From NCBI GenBank assembly GCA_007118805.1, contig SKQW01000152.1, forward strand, positions 1-39,861: a DNA stretch of 39,861 nt, read 5' to 3'. Position numbers and translations under genes: made by a program. Under the pieces are notes generated by a model. The model did no database searches, was not told where the DNA came from, and saw only the letters and a program-made list of their open reading frames with translations. The DNA comes from Rhodobiaceae bacterium (lineage in GTDB: Bacteria; Pseudomonadota; Alphaproteobacteria; Rhizobiales; Tepidamorphaceae). Shown piece by piece: positions 19,669 to 30,532 of this stretch. Position 1 is the stretch's first letter; each line of letters opens with the position of its first letter.

Positions 19669-20757
19669 GTGCGACCACCGCTTCAGCAAGGATTCAATAT
19701 GGCGGCATCCGAGGGCCGCTGGCACTTCCTCGACACCCTGTATGTCACCGCCCGGACCGTGGGGTTCGCCGCGATCGGCGGCGGGGCGTTCATGCTGCTG
19801 GGCTTTCCCGCCCCGCTGATCGGCGGCGGCATGCTCGCCGTGGTGGTCGCCACGCTGTCGGGGGTAAGGGTCCAGGTCCCGCTGCCCCTGCGCGACTTGG
19901 TGTTCTTCATCCTCGGCATCTCGATCGGCTCGGCATTGTCGCCGGAATCGCTGGCCGGCGTCGTCAAATGGCCCACCAGCATCGTGCTCCTGATCCTGGG
20001 GATTCCTTTGGTCACGGTGGGCGCCGGCCTGCTGCTCATGCGGCGTGGCTGGCCACGCGAGGACGCCCTGCTGGCCACCGCGCCGGGGGCGCTGGCGACC
20101 ATCCTCATCCTGGCCGATGCACTCGGCGCCAATGTCTCCCGCATCGCCCTTGTGCAAACCTTGCGGCTGGCGATCCTCGTCATCGTGCTGCCGCTGCTGA
20201 TCGGGCTTTACACCGACATTCCGGCGCTTCCCACCGGCGGCAACGGGGCCGCCCCACTCGACGCCATGGAGCTGCTCCTGGTCGTCGGCGCCGGCCTGGC
20301 GGGCACCGTGGTCGCCAAGCTCCTGCGCCTGCCCGCCCCGTCCCTCATCGGGGCGATGCTTGGGAGCGGGCCGCTCTATCTCGGCGGCTTCCTGACCGCC
20401 CCCGTACCGAACATCATCCTGATCCCCAGCCTGATGGTCGTCGGCGGCTATATCGGCTCACGCTTTGCCGGCATGACCATGGCCAGCATCCGCGCCGGTC
20501 TCGTCGACGGGCTCTACGCCTTTGTCGCCGCCTTCGCCATCTCGGTGGCGCTGGCCGGGTTGGTCACCCTGCTGGTCGGCATCTCCTTTGCCGAGACGGT
20601 GCTCGCCTTCGCGCCGGGCGGCTTCGAAGTGATGATCGTGATCGCCTTTTCGCTGGGGCTCGATGCGGCCTATGTCGCGCTACACCAGACGGTGCGCTTC
20701 CTCGTCATTGCTATGACGGCGCCGATCTATTTCCGACGGCCGAGCAAGAGGCGGTGA
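19669..20757 (+). CDS. AbrB-family membrane protein
   Basis: Duplicated hydrophobic domain with PAPLIGGGMLAVV and PAPSLIGAMLGSGPLYLGG; LAFAPGGFEVMIVIAFSLGLDAAYVALHQTVRF. Confidence 0.85.
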   Translation: MRPPLQQGFNMAASEGRWHFLDTLYVTARTVGFAAIGGGAFMLLGFPAPLIGGGMLAVVVATLSGVRVQVPLPLRDLVFFILGISIGSALSPESLAGVVKWPTSIVLLILGIPLVTVGAGLLLMRRGWPREDALLATAPGALATILILADALGANVSRIALVQTLRLAILVIVLPLLIGLYTDIPALPTGGNGAAPLDAMELLLVVGAGLAGTVVAKLLRLPAPSLIGAMLGSGPLYLGGFLTAPVPNIILIPSLMVVGGYIGSRFAGMTMASIRAGLVDGLYAFVAAFAISVALAGLVTLLVGISFAETVLAFAPGGFEVMIVIAFSLGLDAAYVALHQTVRFLVIAMTAPIYFRRPSKRR

Positions 20758-20760
20758 CGG

Positions 20761-22011
20761 CTAACCGGCGGCCGCGACGACGCCCCCCGCGAAGGGAATG
20801 TCGAGAGCCTGCCAGACCTCATCCAGCGCCTCGGCGAGCTGTTCGATCATCTCGTCGCTATGCAGCGGGCCGGGCGAGATCCGGAGCCGCTCAGTGCCGC
20901 GCGGGACGGTCGGGAAATTGATCGGCTGGATATAGATGCCGTGCCTCTCCAGAAGCCGGTCGCTGGCCTGCTTGCAGAGATCCGGATCGCCGACCAGCAC
21001 CGGAACGATATGGGTCTGGCTCGCCATGACCGGCAGCCCGCGGGCCCACAGTCGTCCCTTGGTGCGGGCGGCCTGGCGCGCCAGCGCCTCGCGTTCACGC
21101 GGGGAGCGCTTGAGGTGCCGAATGGAGGCGGTCGCCGCCGCCGCCACCGCCGGCGGCAAGGCCGTCGTGAAGATGAAGCCCGGCGCATGGCAGCGCACCG
21201 CGTCGACGATTACCTCATCCCCGGCGATGTAGCCGCCCAGGCAGCCGAAGGCCTTGGCGAGCGTGCCCTCGATGACGTCGATGCGGCCGGCCTCGCCGTC
21301 GCGCTCGGCGATCCCCCCGCCGCGCGCGCCATACATGCCCACGGCATGGACCTCATCGAGATAGGTCATTGCGCCATAGCGCTCCGCCAGATCACAGATC
21401 CGGCCGATCGGCGCCACGTCGCCATCCATCGAGTAGACCGACTCGAAGGCGATCAATTTGGGCCGCTCGGTGCCTGCTTCGCGAAGCAGATCCTCAAGGT
21501 GCTCGACGTCGTTATGCCGGAAGATCCGCTTGTCGCATCGCCCGCGCCGCACCCCCTCGATCATCGAGGCGTGGTTGAACGCGTCGGACAGGATGAGGCA
21601 ATCGGGCAGCAGGCCTGCCAGGGTCGATATCGTCGCCTCATTGGAGATGAAGCCCGAGGTGAATACCAGGGCGCGCTCCTTGCCGTGCAGATCGGCGAGC
21701 TCGGCCTCCAGGGCGACCAGCGGATGGCTGGTGCCTGAAATATTGCGGGTGCCACCGGCGCCAACGCCGGAGATGCGGGCGCGCTCGCAAAACGCAGCCA
21801 TCACGTCGGGGTGCTGGCCCATCCCGAGATAGTCGTTGGAGCACCAGACCACGACCTCGCGGGCGCCGCCTTCCGTATGCCACAGGGCGCGGGGAAACCG
21901 GCCAGCCATGCGCTCAAGCTCGGCGAACACGCGGTAGCGCTTTTCGGCCGCGACCTGGTCTAGCGCGGCGCGAAAGGCATCGCGATAATCGAGAGACCTG
22001 TCCGGCGTCAT
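20761..22011 (-). CDS. hemA: 5-aminolevulinate synthase
   Basis: [72 protein letters not shown]. Confidence 0.96.
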   Translation of the reverse strand: MTPDRSLDYRDAFRAALDQVAAEKRYRVFAELERMAGRFPRALWHTEGGAREVVVWCSNDYLGMGQHPDVMAAFCERARISGVGAGGTRNISGTSHPLVALEAELADLHGKERALVFTSGFISNEATISTLAGLLPDCLILSDAFNHASMIEGVRRGRCDKRIFRHNDVEHLEDLLREAGTERPKLIAFESVYSMDGDVAPIGRICDLAERYGAMTYLDEVHAVGMYGARGGGIAERDGEAGRIDVIEGTLAKAFGCLGGYIAGDEVIVDAVRCHAPGFIFTTALPPAVAAAATASIRHLKRSPREREALARQAARTKGRLWARGLPVMASQTHIVPVLVGDPDLCKQASDRLLERHGIYIQPINFPTVPRGTERLRISPGPLHSDEMIEQLAEALDEVWQALDIPFAGGVVAAAG

Positions 22012-22159
22012 ACTGCTCGCCTCGTCGTGGACTCAACTCGGACCGGGGGGAACTCGATCATGTCAGCCATAACTCCTATCGCCTGACAGACCATGCGGCA
22101 AATCGTCAATGCGTATCGGCCGCGACACGATGGCTTGCGCGCCGATCAATTCGCGGTTA

Positions 22160-22194
22160 CGCGAGAACATCTCGCGCGCCGGCTTCGGCCGGCG
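22160..22194. other. Two abutting perfect hairpins upstream of the DUF1045 gene
   Basis: CGCGAGA-ACA-TCTCGCG (22160-22176) immediately followed by CGCCGGC-TTCG-GCCGGCG (22177-22194). Confidence 0.6.
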
Positions 22195-22248
22195 ACGGCG
22201 CCGCGTATCCGTTATGATGGCGGGGACAGTCCTATCGGCCCTGGGTAG

Positions 22249-23085
22249 ATGGATACTTGGCCCAGATCAAGCAACGGATCCAACGAATTGCGCTACGCGA
22301 TTTACTATGTGCCTGATCCGGCAACGGAACTCGCAATGCTCGGCGCACGCTGGCTGGGCCGCAGCATCGAGACCGGCGCGACGTTCGGGCCCCCGGCCAC
22401 GCGCGGCCTCGATGTCAGCGACCACGCGCGGCTCGTCGCAGCCGCGCGACGCTACGGCTTCCACGCCACGCTCAAGGCCCCGTTTCACCTCGCCGAGGGA
22501 CGCACGCGCGACGAGTTGCTGTCGGCATTCCGGAGCTTCGCACGGGCCGCCTGCCGGGTGCGTATTCCGGTGATCTCGGTCGGTCGCCTGCGCCGTTTCA
22601 TCGCCCTTGTCCCGGCGCTGCACGACGAGGACCTCACCAGGCTGGCAACCGACGCGGAACACCATTTCGAGCGCTTTCGCGCCCCGCTTTCGCCGCAGGA
22701 CGCGGCGCGCCGACGCGGCAGCGGCCTGACGCCGCGCCAGTTGCGGAATCTGGAGCGTTACGGTTATCCCTTCATTCTCAACGAATTCCGGTTCCACCTG
22801 ACATTGACCAGCCCGGTCGACCACGACAACGCCGCCACGGTCGAACGCGCCATCGAAGAGTTCTTCAAGCCGGTCCTCGGCCGCGACCTGGTAATCGACC
22901 GTGTGGCCCTGGTCGAGGAACGCGTGCCTGGCGGAGACTTCACGGTGGCCGCGGTGGCGGCGCTGGGCGATCCGCTGGCCTATACCCGCCGGGCAATGCA
23001 TGTTGAGGCGCATTATGGCGAGATCGGCTTTGTCCGCCCGACGGTCGGCAGGCACAATCGCGGCCCTGCGGACCCGAACCGCTAA
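22249..23085 (+). CDS. DUF1045-family protein (2H phosphoesterase-like)
   Basis: [25 protein letters not shown]...[24 protein letters not shown]...[13 protein letters not shown] (two HxT motifs). Confidence 0.85.
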   Translation: MDTWPRSSNGSNELRYAIYYVPDPATELAMLGARWLGRSIETGATFGPPATRGLDVSDHARLVAAARRYGFHATLKAPFHLAEGRTRDELLSAFRSFARAACRVRIPVISVGRLRRFIALVPALHDEDLTRLATDAEHHFERFRAPLSPQDAARRRGSGLTPRQLRNLERYGYPFILNEFRFHLTLTSPVDHDNAATVERAIEEFFKPVLGRDLVIDRVALVEERVPGGDFTVAAVAALGDPLAYTRRAMHVEAHYGEIGFVRPTVGRHNRGPADPNR

Positions 23086-23156
23086 AGGGTGGCAGTCGCA
23101 ACAGGCAATGCGATGGTCGCATTGGCCGGTTTGATTGGTTCGGCGAGGATTACGTC

Positions 23157-24785
23157 ATGACACCCACCGTGGATGCCGCTGCGACCTGGGGCGAGCGCCT
23201 GCGCGATCTCGCCGCCGACAGTCGCGCCTGGCCCTTCGAGGAGGCCCGCAAGCTCCTGGCGCGGCTCGACAAGCCGGAATTCAGCGGCACCGTCGTGTTC
23301 GAGACCGGCTACGGACCGTCCGGCCTGCCGCATATCGGCACCTTCGGCGAGGTCGCCCGCACCACCATGGTGCGCAACGCCTTCCGGGTGTTGACCGGCG
23401 ACGACATCGCCACGCGCCTGATCTGCTTTTCCGACGACATGGATGGCATGCGCAAGGTGCCGGACAACGTGCCCAACCGGGCCTTGCTCGAGGCCCATCT
23501 CGACCAACCGCTGACCTCGGTGCCCGACCCGTTCGAGACCCATGACAGCTTCGGCGACCACAACAATGCCCGCCTGCGCGCGTTTCTCGACGCCTTCGGC
23601 TTCGACTACGAGTTCCTGAGCGCGACGGCGTGCTACCGCGCCGGCCATTTCGATGCGGCGCTGCGCAAGGTGCTGGAGCGCTATGACGCGGTGATGGAGA
23701 TCATGCTGCCCTCGCTGCGCGCCGAACGGCAGGCGACCTACAGCCCGTTCCTGCCGCTGTGCCCCGAGACCGGACGGGTGCTCCAGGTGCCGATTGTCGA
23801 GAGAGATGCTGCGGCCGGCACGGTGACCTATCACGACCCGGATACCGGCCGCCCGGTCACCGTGCCCGTCACCGGCGGCAACGCCAAGCTGCAATGGAAG
23901 GCCGACTGGGCCATGCGCTGGGTGGCGCTCGGCGTCGACTACGAGATGTCGGGCAAGGACCTGATCGACTCGGTTCGCCTGTCGAGCCGCATCTGCCGGG
24001 TGCTCGACGGCATGCCGCCGGACGGCTTTACCTACGAGCTGTTTCTGGACGAGAACGGGGAGAAGATCTCCAAGTCGCGCGGCAACGGGCTGACCATCGA
24101 CGAATGGCTGCGCTATGCCAGCCAGGAGAGCCTGTCGCTTTACATGTATCAGGCGCCGCGCAAGGCCAAGCGGCTTTACTTCGACGTGATCCCGAAGACG
24201 GTCGACGACTACCTGTCGCTACTCACCGCATATCCCGAACAGGCGCCGGAACAGCAACTCGCAAACCCGGCCTGGCACATCCATAGCGGGGCACCCCCCA
24301 CGGTCGATGTGCCGATTTCCTTCTCGATGCTGCTCAATCTGGTGTCGGCGTCGAATTCCGACGACAAGGAGGTGCTGTGGGGCTTCATCGGGCGCTATGC
24401 ACCGCAGGCCAACCCCGCGACCCACCCCAAACTCGACGAGATGGTCGGTTATGCGGTGGCCTATTTCGAGGATTTCGTTCGGCCGGCCAAGCGCTTTCGC
24501 GCGCCCGACGAAACCGAGCAAGCCGCCCTTGCCGACCTCGACCGGGCGCTGGCCGAGCTGCCCGCCGATGCCGCCGCCGAGGACATCCAGACGGTTGTCT
24601 ACGAGATCGGCAAGGCCCATCCCTTCGGCCATCTGCGCGACTGGTTCCGCGGCTTGTACGAAGTGCTGCTCGGCCAGAGCCAGGGGCCGCGCTTCGGGTC
24701 GTTCGTCGCCCTCTACGGCATTGCCGAGACCAGGGCCCTGATCGCCAAGGCGCGCGCCGGCGAGCTCGTGGCGCAGCAGACCTAA
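23157..24785 (+). CDS. lysK: Lysine--tRNA ligase, class I
   Basis: Class I signature [13 protein letters not shown] (HIGH-like) and [10 protein letters not shown] (KMSKS), LysRS-I layout. Confidence 0.95.
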   Translation: MTPTVDAAATWGERLRDLAADSRAWPFEEARKLLARLDKPEFSGTVVFETGYGPSGLPHIGTFGEVARTTMVRNAFRVLTGDDIATRLICFSDDMDGMRKVPDNVPNRALLEAHLDQPLTSVPDPFETHDSFGDHNNARLRAFLDAFGFDYEFLSATACYRAGHFDAALRKVLERYDAVMEIMLPSLRAERQATYSPFLPLCPETGRVLQVPIVERDAAAGTVTYHDPDTGRPVTVPVTGGNAKLQWKADWAMRWVALGVDYEMSGKDLIDSVRLSSRICRVLDGMPPDGFTYELFLDENGEKISKSRGNGLTIDEWLRYASQESLSLYMYQAPRKAKRLYFDVIPKTVDDYLSLLTAYPEQAPEQQLANPAWHIHSGAPPTVDVPISFSMLLNLVSASNSDDKEVLWGFIGRYAPQANPATHPKLDEMVGYAVAYFEDFVRPAKRFRAPDETEQAALADLDRALAELPADAAAEDIQTVVYEIGKAHPFGHLRDWFRGLYEVLLGQSQGPRFGSFVALYGIAETRALIAKARAGELVAQQT

Positions 24786-24789
24786 CTTG

Positions 24790-25488
24790 TCATTGTGTAG
24801 TGACGGGAACGGGCGGGACCGCGCTTCTTTCCGCCTCGAACATGCCGCGCTGTGCATCCCGGGCGGCTTGAAACTCCGCCTCGAACCAACCGCTCTCGGC
24901 GGGCTCGGCCCAGCCCTGCGCGACGAGCCATTCCGAGAGATCGCGACCACCCGCGGTGCACCGGGCAACCCGGACATCGGCCTCGCCGCCGGCAAAGCGG
25001 CACTCTACTGAGCGGTTACGCAACAATAGCCGCAGCGCTCCCCGTGCCGCCCGGCCGCACGACCAGTCACTGCCCGACGCATCCGTGCAGATCGCGTCCA
25101 GAGCAGGCGCGTTAATGTCGGCGAGCCGGAGGCGGATGTCGCCGCCGCGCAGGAGGCCTGCCTCTTCGACCACGACGCGCGGAAACGTGCGCACGGTCTC
25201 TGCGGCAAGCTCCTCCGCTGGAGCCTCCGGTTCCGGATCGGGTCCGAACTGACGGATCGGCCCGGTATAGACCCCGTGCGGAGTGACGTTGCGCGGCGGA
25301 TGGGGAATGCGCGCCTCGCGCAGCGGCCCTGGATCCGAGCTCTCCGACTGCGTCGCTGCTTCGCCATCTGTGCTGACCGCATCGACCAGCGTTTCCGCCG
25401 CGCGATCCTCGCCTGCAGTCGCCAGGACATATGCGACTGCCCCGGCGAGCCCTAGGACGATCACGGCCATAGTGAGCACGCGCAACAT
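24790..25488 (-). CDS. Thermonuclease (SNase-like) family membrane/exported protein
   Basis: N-terminal TM segment and RLADINAPALDAIC...WSCGRAARGALRLLLRNRSVECRFAG...VARCTAGGRDLSEWLVAQGWAE. Confidence 0.8.
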   Translation of the reverse strand: MLRVLTMAVIVLGLAGAVAYVLATAGEDRAAETLVDAVSTDGEAATQSESSDPGPLREARIPHPPRNVTPHGVYTGPIRQFGPDPEPEAPAEELAAETVRTFPRVVVEEAGLLRGGDIRLRLADINAPALDAICTDASGSDWSCGRAARGALRLLLRNRSVECRFAGGEADVRVARCTAGGRDLSEWLVAQGWAEPAESGWFEAEFQAARDAQRGMFEAERSAVPPVPVTTQ

Positions 25489-25673
25489 TGCGCTCGCGGT
25501 CCCAGTTTTCCATGCCGCCTTGATCGAGGGTCGGTCTTCCGCCGGACCGGTTCAACCCCTATCTTGGGGGCCGTTTACCCTGCCATTCGCTTCAACCGGC
25601 GCGACATGGCAGAGTCCCTCAATGATTCGGCCTGAATGTGGCCCCTGAACATACTGTCCGCGAACCCTGATAC

Positions 25674-27704
25674 ATGTCGAATTCAAAAGATCTGTTTGCC
25701 GCGCTCGATCCGAACGACGAGGCACCGCCGGCGGCGAACCCGCGCGCCGCGGCCACGCCCGCCGAGACGCCGGACGGTTACACCGCCGCCGATATCGAGG
25801 TCCTGGAGGGCCTCGAACCGGTACGCCGTCGGCCGGGCATGTATATCGGCGGCACCGACGAAAAGGCGCTGCATCACCTGTTCGCCGAGGTCATCGACAA
25901 CTGCATGGACGAAGCCGTCGCCGGCCATGCCGACCGGATCGAGGTTTCGCTCGCCGCCGACGGCATCGTCACGGTGACCGATAATGGGCGCGGCGTGCCG
26001 ATCGACCCGCACCCCAAATTCCCCGACAAGTCCGCTCTGGAAGTCATCATGACGACCCTGCACTCGGGCGGCAAGTTCGCCTCCAAGGTCTATCAGACCT
26101 CCGGCGGCTTGCACGGCGTCGGCGTGTCGGTGGTCAATGCGCTGTCCGAACATCTCGAGGTCGAGGTCGCCCGCAACCGCCGCCTCTATCGGCAGGTCTA
26201 TGCGTGCGGCGTCCCGCTCGGCCCGGTGGAGGATCTCGGCGAGACCATGAACCGGCGGGGCACCAGGGTGCGCTTCCGGCCCGACCCGGAGATCTTCGGC
26301 AAGAATGCCCGCCTCAAGCCGGCCCGGCTGTTCCGGATGACGCGCTCCAAGGCCTATCTGTTTCGCGGCGTGGAGCTGCGCTGGTCGTGCGCCGGCGAGC
26401 TCCTGCCCGAGGACGGCTCGGTCCCGGACAAGGAGGTCTTCCACTTCCCCAACGGCCTGAAGGACTTTCTGCTTGCCGAGATCGGCAGCGAGGTTCAGGT
26501 GACCGGCGACGTCTTCGCCGGCCGTCGCGACGCCCAGGGCGGGCATGGCGGGGTGGAATGGGCGGTCACCTGGTTCGCCGGGCGCGACGGCTTCGTCTCC
26601 TCCTACTGCAACACGGTGCCCACGCCGGACGGCGGCACCCATGAGGCGGGGTTGCGCACGGCGCTGCTGCGGGGCCTGCGGGCCCACGCCGAGCGCACTG
26701 GCCGCAAGCGAGCCCAGCTTTTCACCGCCGAGGACGTCATGGCCTCGTGCGGCGCCATGCTGTCGGTCTTCATCCGCGAGCCGGAGTTCCAGGGCCAGAC
26801 CAAGGACAGGCTGGCCACCGCCGAGGCGACGCGCATCGTCGAGCAGGCAGTGCGCGACGAGTTCGACCATTGGCTGGCCCAAAGCCCGCAGCAGGCCCAG
26901 AAGCTGCTCGACTGGGTCATCGACCGGGCCGAGGAACGGCTGCGCCGGCGCCAGGAAAAGGAAATCGGCCGCAAGACGGCGGTCCGCAAGCTGCGCCTGC
27001 CCGGCAAGCTCGCCGATTGCTCGGCCAGCGCGGCGGCCGGCTCGGAGCTGTTCGTCGTGGAGGGCGATTCCGCCGGCGGCTCGGCCAAGCAGGCACGCGA
27101 TCGGCGCACCCAGGCCGTTCTGCCGCTGCGCGGCAAGATCCTCAACGTCGAAAGCGCCGCCTCGGCCAAGCTGTCCCAAAACCAGCAGATCGCCGACCTA
27201 GTCCAGGCGCTGGGCTGCGGCACCGGGACGAACTACCGCGAGGAGGATCTGCGCTACGAGAAGGTGGTCATCATGTGCGATGCCGACGTCGACGGCGCGC
27301 ATATCGCAGCCTTGCTGATGACCTTCTTTTTCCGCCAGATGCCCGCGCTGATCGATAATGGTCACCTCTTTATCGCGGTGCCACCGCTCTACCGCCTGTC
27401 ACAGGGCGGCAAGACGCTCTATGCGCGCGACGACACGCATAAGGACGCATTGCTGGCGGAGGCGTTCAATGGGCGCGGCAAGGTCGAGGTGAGCCGCTTC
27501 AAGGGGCTGGGCGAGATGATGCCGGCCCAGCTCAAGGAAACCACCATGAGCCCGGCCACGCGAACCCTGTTGCGCGTGGCGGTCAGCGCTGAGGACCGCG
27601 AGGGGACGACAGGGGCGGTGACTCGCCTGATGGGCAACAATCCCGAAGCCCGCTTCCGATTCATCCAGGAGAATGCGGCCTTCGCCGAGGACCTCGACGT
27701 CTGA
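25674..27704 (+). CDS. parE: DNA topoisomerase IV subunit B
   Basis: GHKL/TOPRIM motifs VRRRPGMYIGGTDEKALHHL, EGDSAGGSAKQARDRRTQAVLPLRGKILNVE, MCDADVDGAHI. Confidence 0.96.
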   Translation: MSNSKDLFAALDPNDEAPPAANPRAAATPAETPDGYTAADIEVLEGLEPVRRRPGMYIGGTDEKALHHLFAEVIDNCMDEAVAGHADRIEVSLAADGIVTVTDNGRGVPIDPHPKFPDKSALEVIMTTLHSGGKFASKVYQTSGGLHGVGVSVVNALSEHLEVEVARNRRLYRQVYACGVPLGPVEDLGETMNRRGTRVRFRPDPEIFGKNARLKPARLFRMTRSKAYLFRGVELRWSCAGELLPEDGSVPDKEVFHFPNGLKDFLLAEIGSEVQVTGDVFAGRRDAQGGHGGVEWAVTWFAGRDGFVSSYCNTVPTPDGGTHEAGLRTALLRGLRAHAERTGRKRAQLFTAEDVMASCGAMLSVFIREPEFQGQTKDRLATAEATRIVEQAVRDEFDHWLAQSPQQAQKLLDWVIDRAEERLRRRQEKEIGRKTAVRKLRLPGKLADCSASAAAGSELFVVEGDSAGGSAKQARDRRTQAVLPLRGKILNVESAASAKLSQNQQIADLVQALGCGTGTNYREEDLRYEKVVIMCDADVDGAHIAALLMTFFFRQMPALIDNGHLFIAVPPLYRLSQGGKTLYARDDTHKDALLAEAFNGRGKVEVSRFKGLGEMMPAQLKETTMSPATRTLLRVAVSAEDREGTTGAVTRLMGNNPEARFRFIQENAAFAEDLDV

Positions 27705-27775
27705 CGAGGCCGGCACCCTTTGCCATGCCGTCAAGGGACCCGGCTCAACTCGTTCATGATCTTCGCGATCTTAGA

Positions 27776-27803
27776 TTGACATCACGTATATGGGTCTTAT
27801 GTT
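27776..27803 (+). promoter_or_regulatory. Candidate sigma70-type promoter of the DEAD-box helicase gene
   Basis: TTGACA - 16 bp - TATGTT, about 80 bp before the ATG at 27886. Confidence 0.5.
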
Positions 27804-27885
27804 CCGCCGAGACCGTGGCCGGAGCGCTTTTCGTCCGAATCCTCCCGCGCGCAAACAACTTCCTCGGGCTTACGATAAACGGTCC

Positions 27886-29286
27886 ATGCCGTTCACTGAT
27901 CTCGGACTAAGCGAAAAGGTGCTCGCAGCCGTCAAGGCGACGGGCTACACCGAGCCTACGCCGATCCAGGCGGAAGCGATCCCGCATGTCATGGCGGCGC
28001 GCGACCTGATCGGGATCGCCCAGACCGGAACCGGCAAGACGGCCGGCTTCGTCCTGCCCATGCTCAGCCGCCTGGAACGGGGCCGAGCCCGCGCGCGAAT
28101 GCCCCGCACGCTGATCCTCGAGCCGACCCGCGAGCTTGCCGCCCAGGTCGAGGAAAGCTTCACGGTCTACGGTCAGAACCATCGCTTGACGGTGGCGCTG
28201 CTGATCGGCGGGGTATCCTTCGACGAGCAGAATAAGAAGCTCGATCGCGGCGCCGACGTTCTGATCGCGACGCCGGGCCGCCTGCTTGACCATTTCGAGC
28301 GCGGCCGCCTGCTGCTCACCGGGGTCGAGATCCTCGTCATCGACGAGGCCGACCGAATGCTCGATATGGGCTTCATTCCCGACATCGAGCGGATCTGCAA
28401 GCTGGTGCCGTTCACGCGGCAGACCCTGTTCTTCTCGGCGACCATGCCGCCCGAGATCCAGAAATTGACCGGACAATTCCTTCAGAATCCGGTGCGCGTC
28501 GAGGTGCAGCAGCAGAACAAGGCCGCCGAGACCGTGGCCCAAAGCCTGGCGAGCGCTCCGTCCACGCCGAAGGAGAAGCGGGCCGTTCTGCGCCACCAGA
28601 TCAATGCCGCCCAAAATCTTGCCAATGCCATCGTCTTCTGCAATCGCAAGCGCGATGTGACCATCCTCGAGCGCTCCCTGAAGCGCCACGGCTTCAATGT
28701 CGGGGCTTTGCACGGGGACCTCGACCAGCACCAGCGCATGGCCACGCTGGCACGGTTCCGCAATGGCGAGATCACCTTGCTGGTGGCCAGCGATGTCGCC
28801 GCGCGCGGCCTCGATATCCCGGCCGTAAGCCACGTCTTCAACTTCGACGTTCCGACCCACGCCGAGGATTACATCCATCGCATCGGGCGCACCGGGCGCG
28901 CCGGCCGCTCGGGTTCGGCCATCACGCTGGCCACGCCCAACGAACGCAAATACGTCGCCAGTATCGAGAAGCTGCTCGGCAGGCCGATTCCGGCGGCCGA
29001 CGACGCAGCGCCCGAGCCGGCGCCGGCAGCGGAGCCTGTGGCGCCGGAGGCGAAGCCGGCAAAGTCTCGCCGGCGAAGGGGCGAACGAAAGAAGGCATCC
29101 GCAGCGGAAGCGCCGCCCCAGGAGGCGGCCCCGAAATCGGCATCCGCGAAGTCCAAAGCCCCCGTCAAACGAAAGCCGGGCAAGCACAAGGCGGACCAGG
29201 AGGTGGTCGGATTGGGCGATCACGTGCCCAACTTCCTGCTCCGGCCGGTGCGTCGGGCCAACCGCGTTGCCGACGGATCGGACTGA
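27886..29286 (+). CDS. DEAD/DEAH-box RNA helicase (RhlE-like)
   Basis: AQTGTGKT, PTRELA, DEAD (VIDEADRML), SAT, HRIGRTGRAGRSG; start MPFTDLGLSEKVLAAV. Confidence 0.94.
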   Translation: MPFTDLGLSEKVLAAVKATGYTEPTPIQAEAIPHVMAARDLIGIAQTGTGKTAGFVLPMLSRLERGRARARMPRTLILEPTRELAAQVEESFTVYGQNHRLTVALLIGGVSFDEQNKKLDRGADVLIATPGRLLDHFERGRLLLTGVEILVIDEADRMLDMGFIPDIERICKLVPFTRQTLFFSATMPPEIQKLTGQFLQNPVRVEVQQQNKAAETVAQSLASAPSTPKEKRAVLRHQINAAQNLANAIVFCNRKRDVTILERSLKRHGFNVGALHGDLDQHQRMATLARFRNGEITLLVASDVAARGLDIPAVSHVFNFDVPTHAEDYIHRIGRTGRAGRSGSAITLATPNERKYVASIEKLLGRPIPAADDAAPEPAPAAEPVAPEAKPAKSRRRRGERKKASAAEAPPQEAAPKSASAKSKAPVKRKPGKHKADQEVVGLGDHVPNFLLRPVRRANRVADGSD

Positions 29287-29421
29287 CCAATTCCCAATTA
29301 CGTATCGTGAGTTACGAGGTGCGCTTTACCGGCGGTTAAAGGTCGCCCTGTAACGTGCGCTTCGAATCCCGCTCGGGCTGAATTGGGCCGCCGACTGGCG
29401 GCGGCAGGGGGACGATCGCTT

Positions 29422-30480
29422 ATGGACAACGATGATCTGGGTCGTTCGATCTCCTATGGTGAAGCCGCCTTGGCTTATCTCAAGGGCAACCAGACGCCGG
29501 CCTATCCGCGCAACTATGAACTCTGGTACACCTATGCGGCGGGCTTCAATCGCGAGCTCAACCGGGCGATCAACGAGCATCTGAAGCGGCAAGGCCGGGT
29601 GACCCCGGAGGCGACGGAACACTTCTATGAGGAGTTTCTGTCACCGGTTCGCCTCAGCGACCGCGTCGGCGAGGTGAGCAATCAGGTTTCCTCGGAGATC
29701 GGTGGCCTCCTCGGCATGCTGGAGAGCTCTGGCGCCAATGTGCGCGGCTACGGCGAGTCGCTGCGCGATGCAGCCAGTGGCCTGTCCGCCGCGAAATCAA
29801 ACAACCAGATCAATAAGATCGTCCAGCATATGCTCACGGCGACCAACGACATGCAGAGCAAGAATCAGGACTTGGAGAGTCAGCTCGCGGAATCGCGCAG
29901 TCAGATCAAGGAATTACAAGAGAGTCTTGAAGCCATCCGCTATGAGTCGCTGACCGATCAGTTGACGGGTCTCGCCAACCGAAAATATTTCGACGAAAGC
30001 CTCGAACTGGCCACCGCCGCCGCCAAACGGCGCGGCGAAGCGCTTTGCCTGATCATGTGCGACATCGACCGATTCAAGGATTTCAACGACACCTTCGGCC
30101 ATCAGACCGGCGACCAGGTGCTCCGTCTCGTCGGCGCGGCGATAAAGAGCGCCGTGCAGGGACGCGATATCGCGGCCCGCTATGGTGGTGAGGAGTTCGC
30201 CATCATTCTGCCGGACACCTCTCTGGGCGCCGCCGTCACAGTCGCCGAGCATATCCGTGAGGCGGTGATGGCAAAGGAGCTGATCAAGCGCTCCACCGGA
30301 GAGAGCCTGGGGCGCATCACCATGTCGTGCGGTGTTGCCGCCTATCGCGAGGGGGAAACCGCAGAATCCCTGATCGAGCGCGCCGATGCGTGCCTCTATA
30401 CCTCGAAGCGCAAGGGGCGCAACCGCGTCACCGACGAAGCCAATCCGACGGTCGCCGCACGACGCAGCCAGGTCGCCTGA
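29422..30480 (+). CDS. GGDEF-domain diguanylate cyclase
   Basis: RYGGEEFAIILPDTSL; conserved N-terminal YPRNYELWYTYAAGFNRELN; ATG at 29422. Confidence 0.92.
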   Translation: MDNDDLGRSISYGEAALAYLKGNQTPAYPRNYELWYTYAAGFNRELNRAINEHLKRQGRVTPEATEHFYEEFLSPVRLSDRVGEVSNQVSSEIGGLLGMLESSGANVRGYGESLRDAASGLSAAKSNNQINKIVQHMLTATNDMQSKNQDLESQLAESRSQIKELQESLEAIRYESLTDQLTGLANRKYFDESLELATAAAKRRGEALCLIMCDIDRFKDFNDTFGHQTGDQVLRLVGAAIKSAVQGRDIAARYGGEEFAIILPDTSLGAAVTVAEHIREAVMAKELIKRSTGESLGRITMSCGVAAYREGETAESLIERADACLYTSKRKGRNRVTDEANPTVAARRSQVA

Positions 30481-30532
30481 GGTTTGAGCGCTGCCGCAGC
30501 CCCGCCATCACCGGCGCGGCGCCTCTAATGTG

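Noticed and set aside
25683-27179. 498-aa minus ORF
   Set aside because: Antisense of parE
27907-29223. 438-aa minus ORF
   Set aside because: Antisense of the DEAD-box helicase gene
29387-29402. GCCGCC-GACT-GGCGGC hairpin 20 bp before the GGDEF start
   Set aside because: 6-bp GC-only stem, weak evidence for function without conservation data
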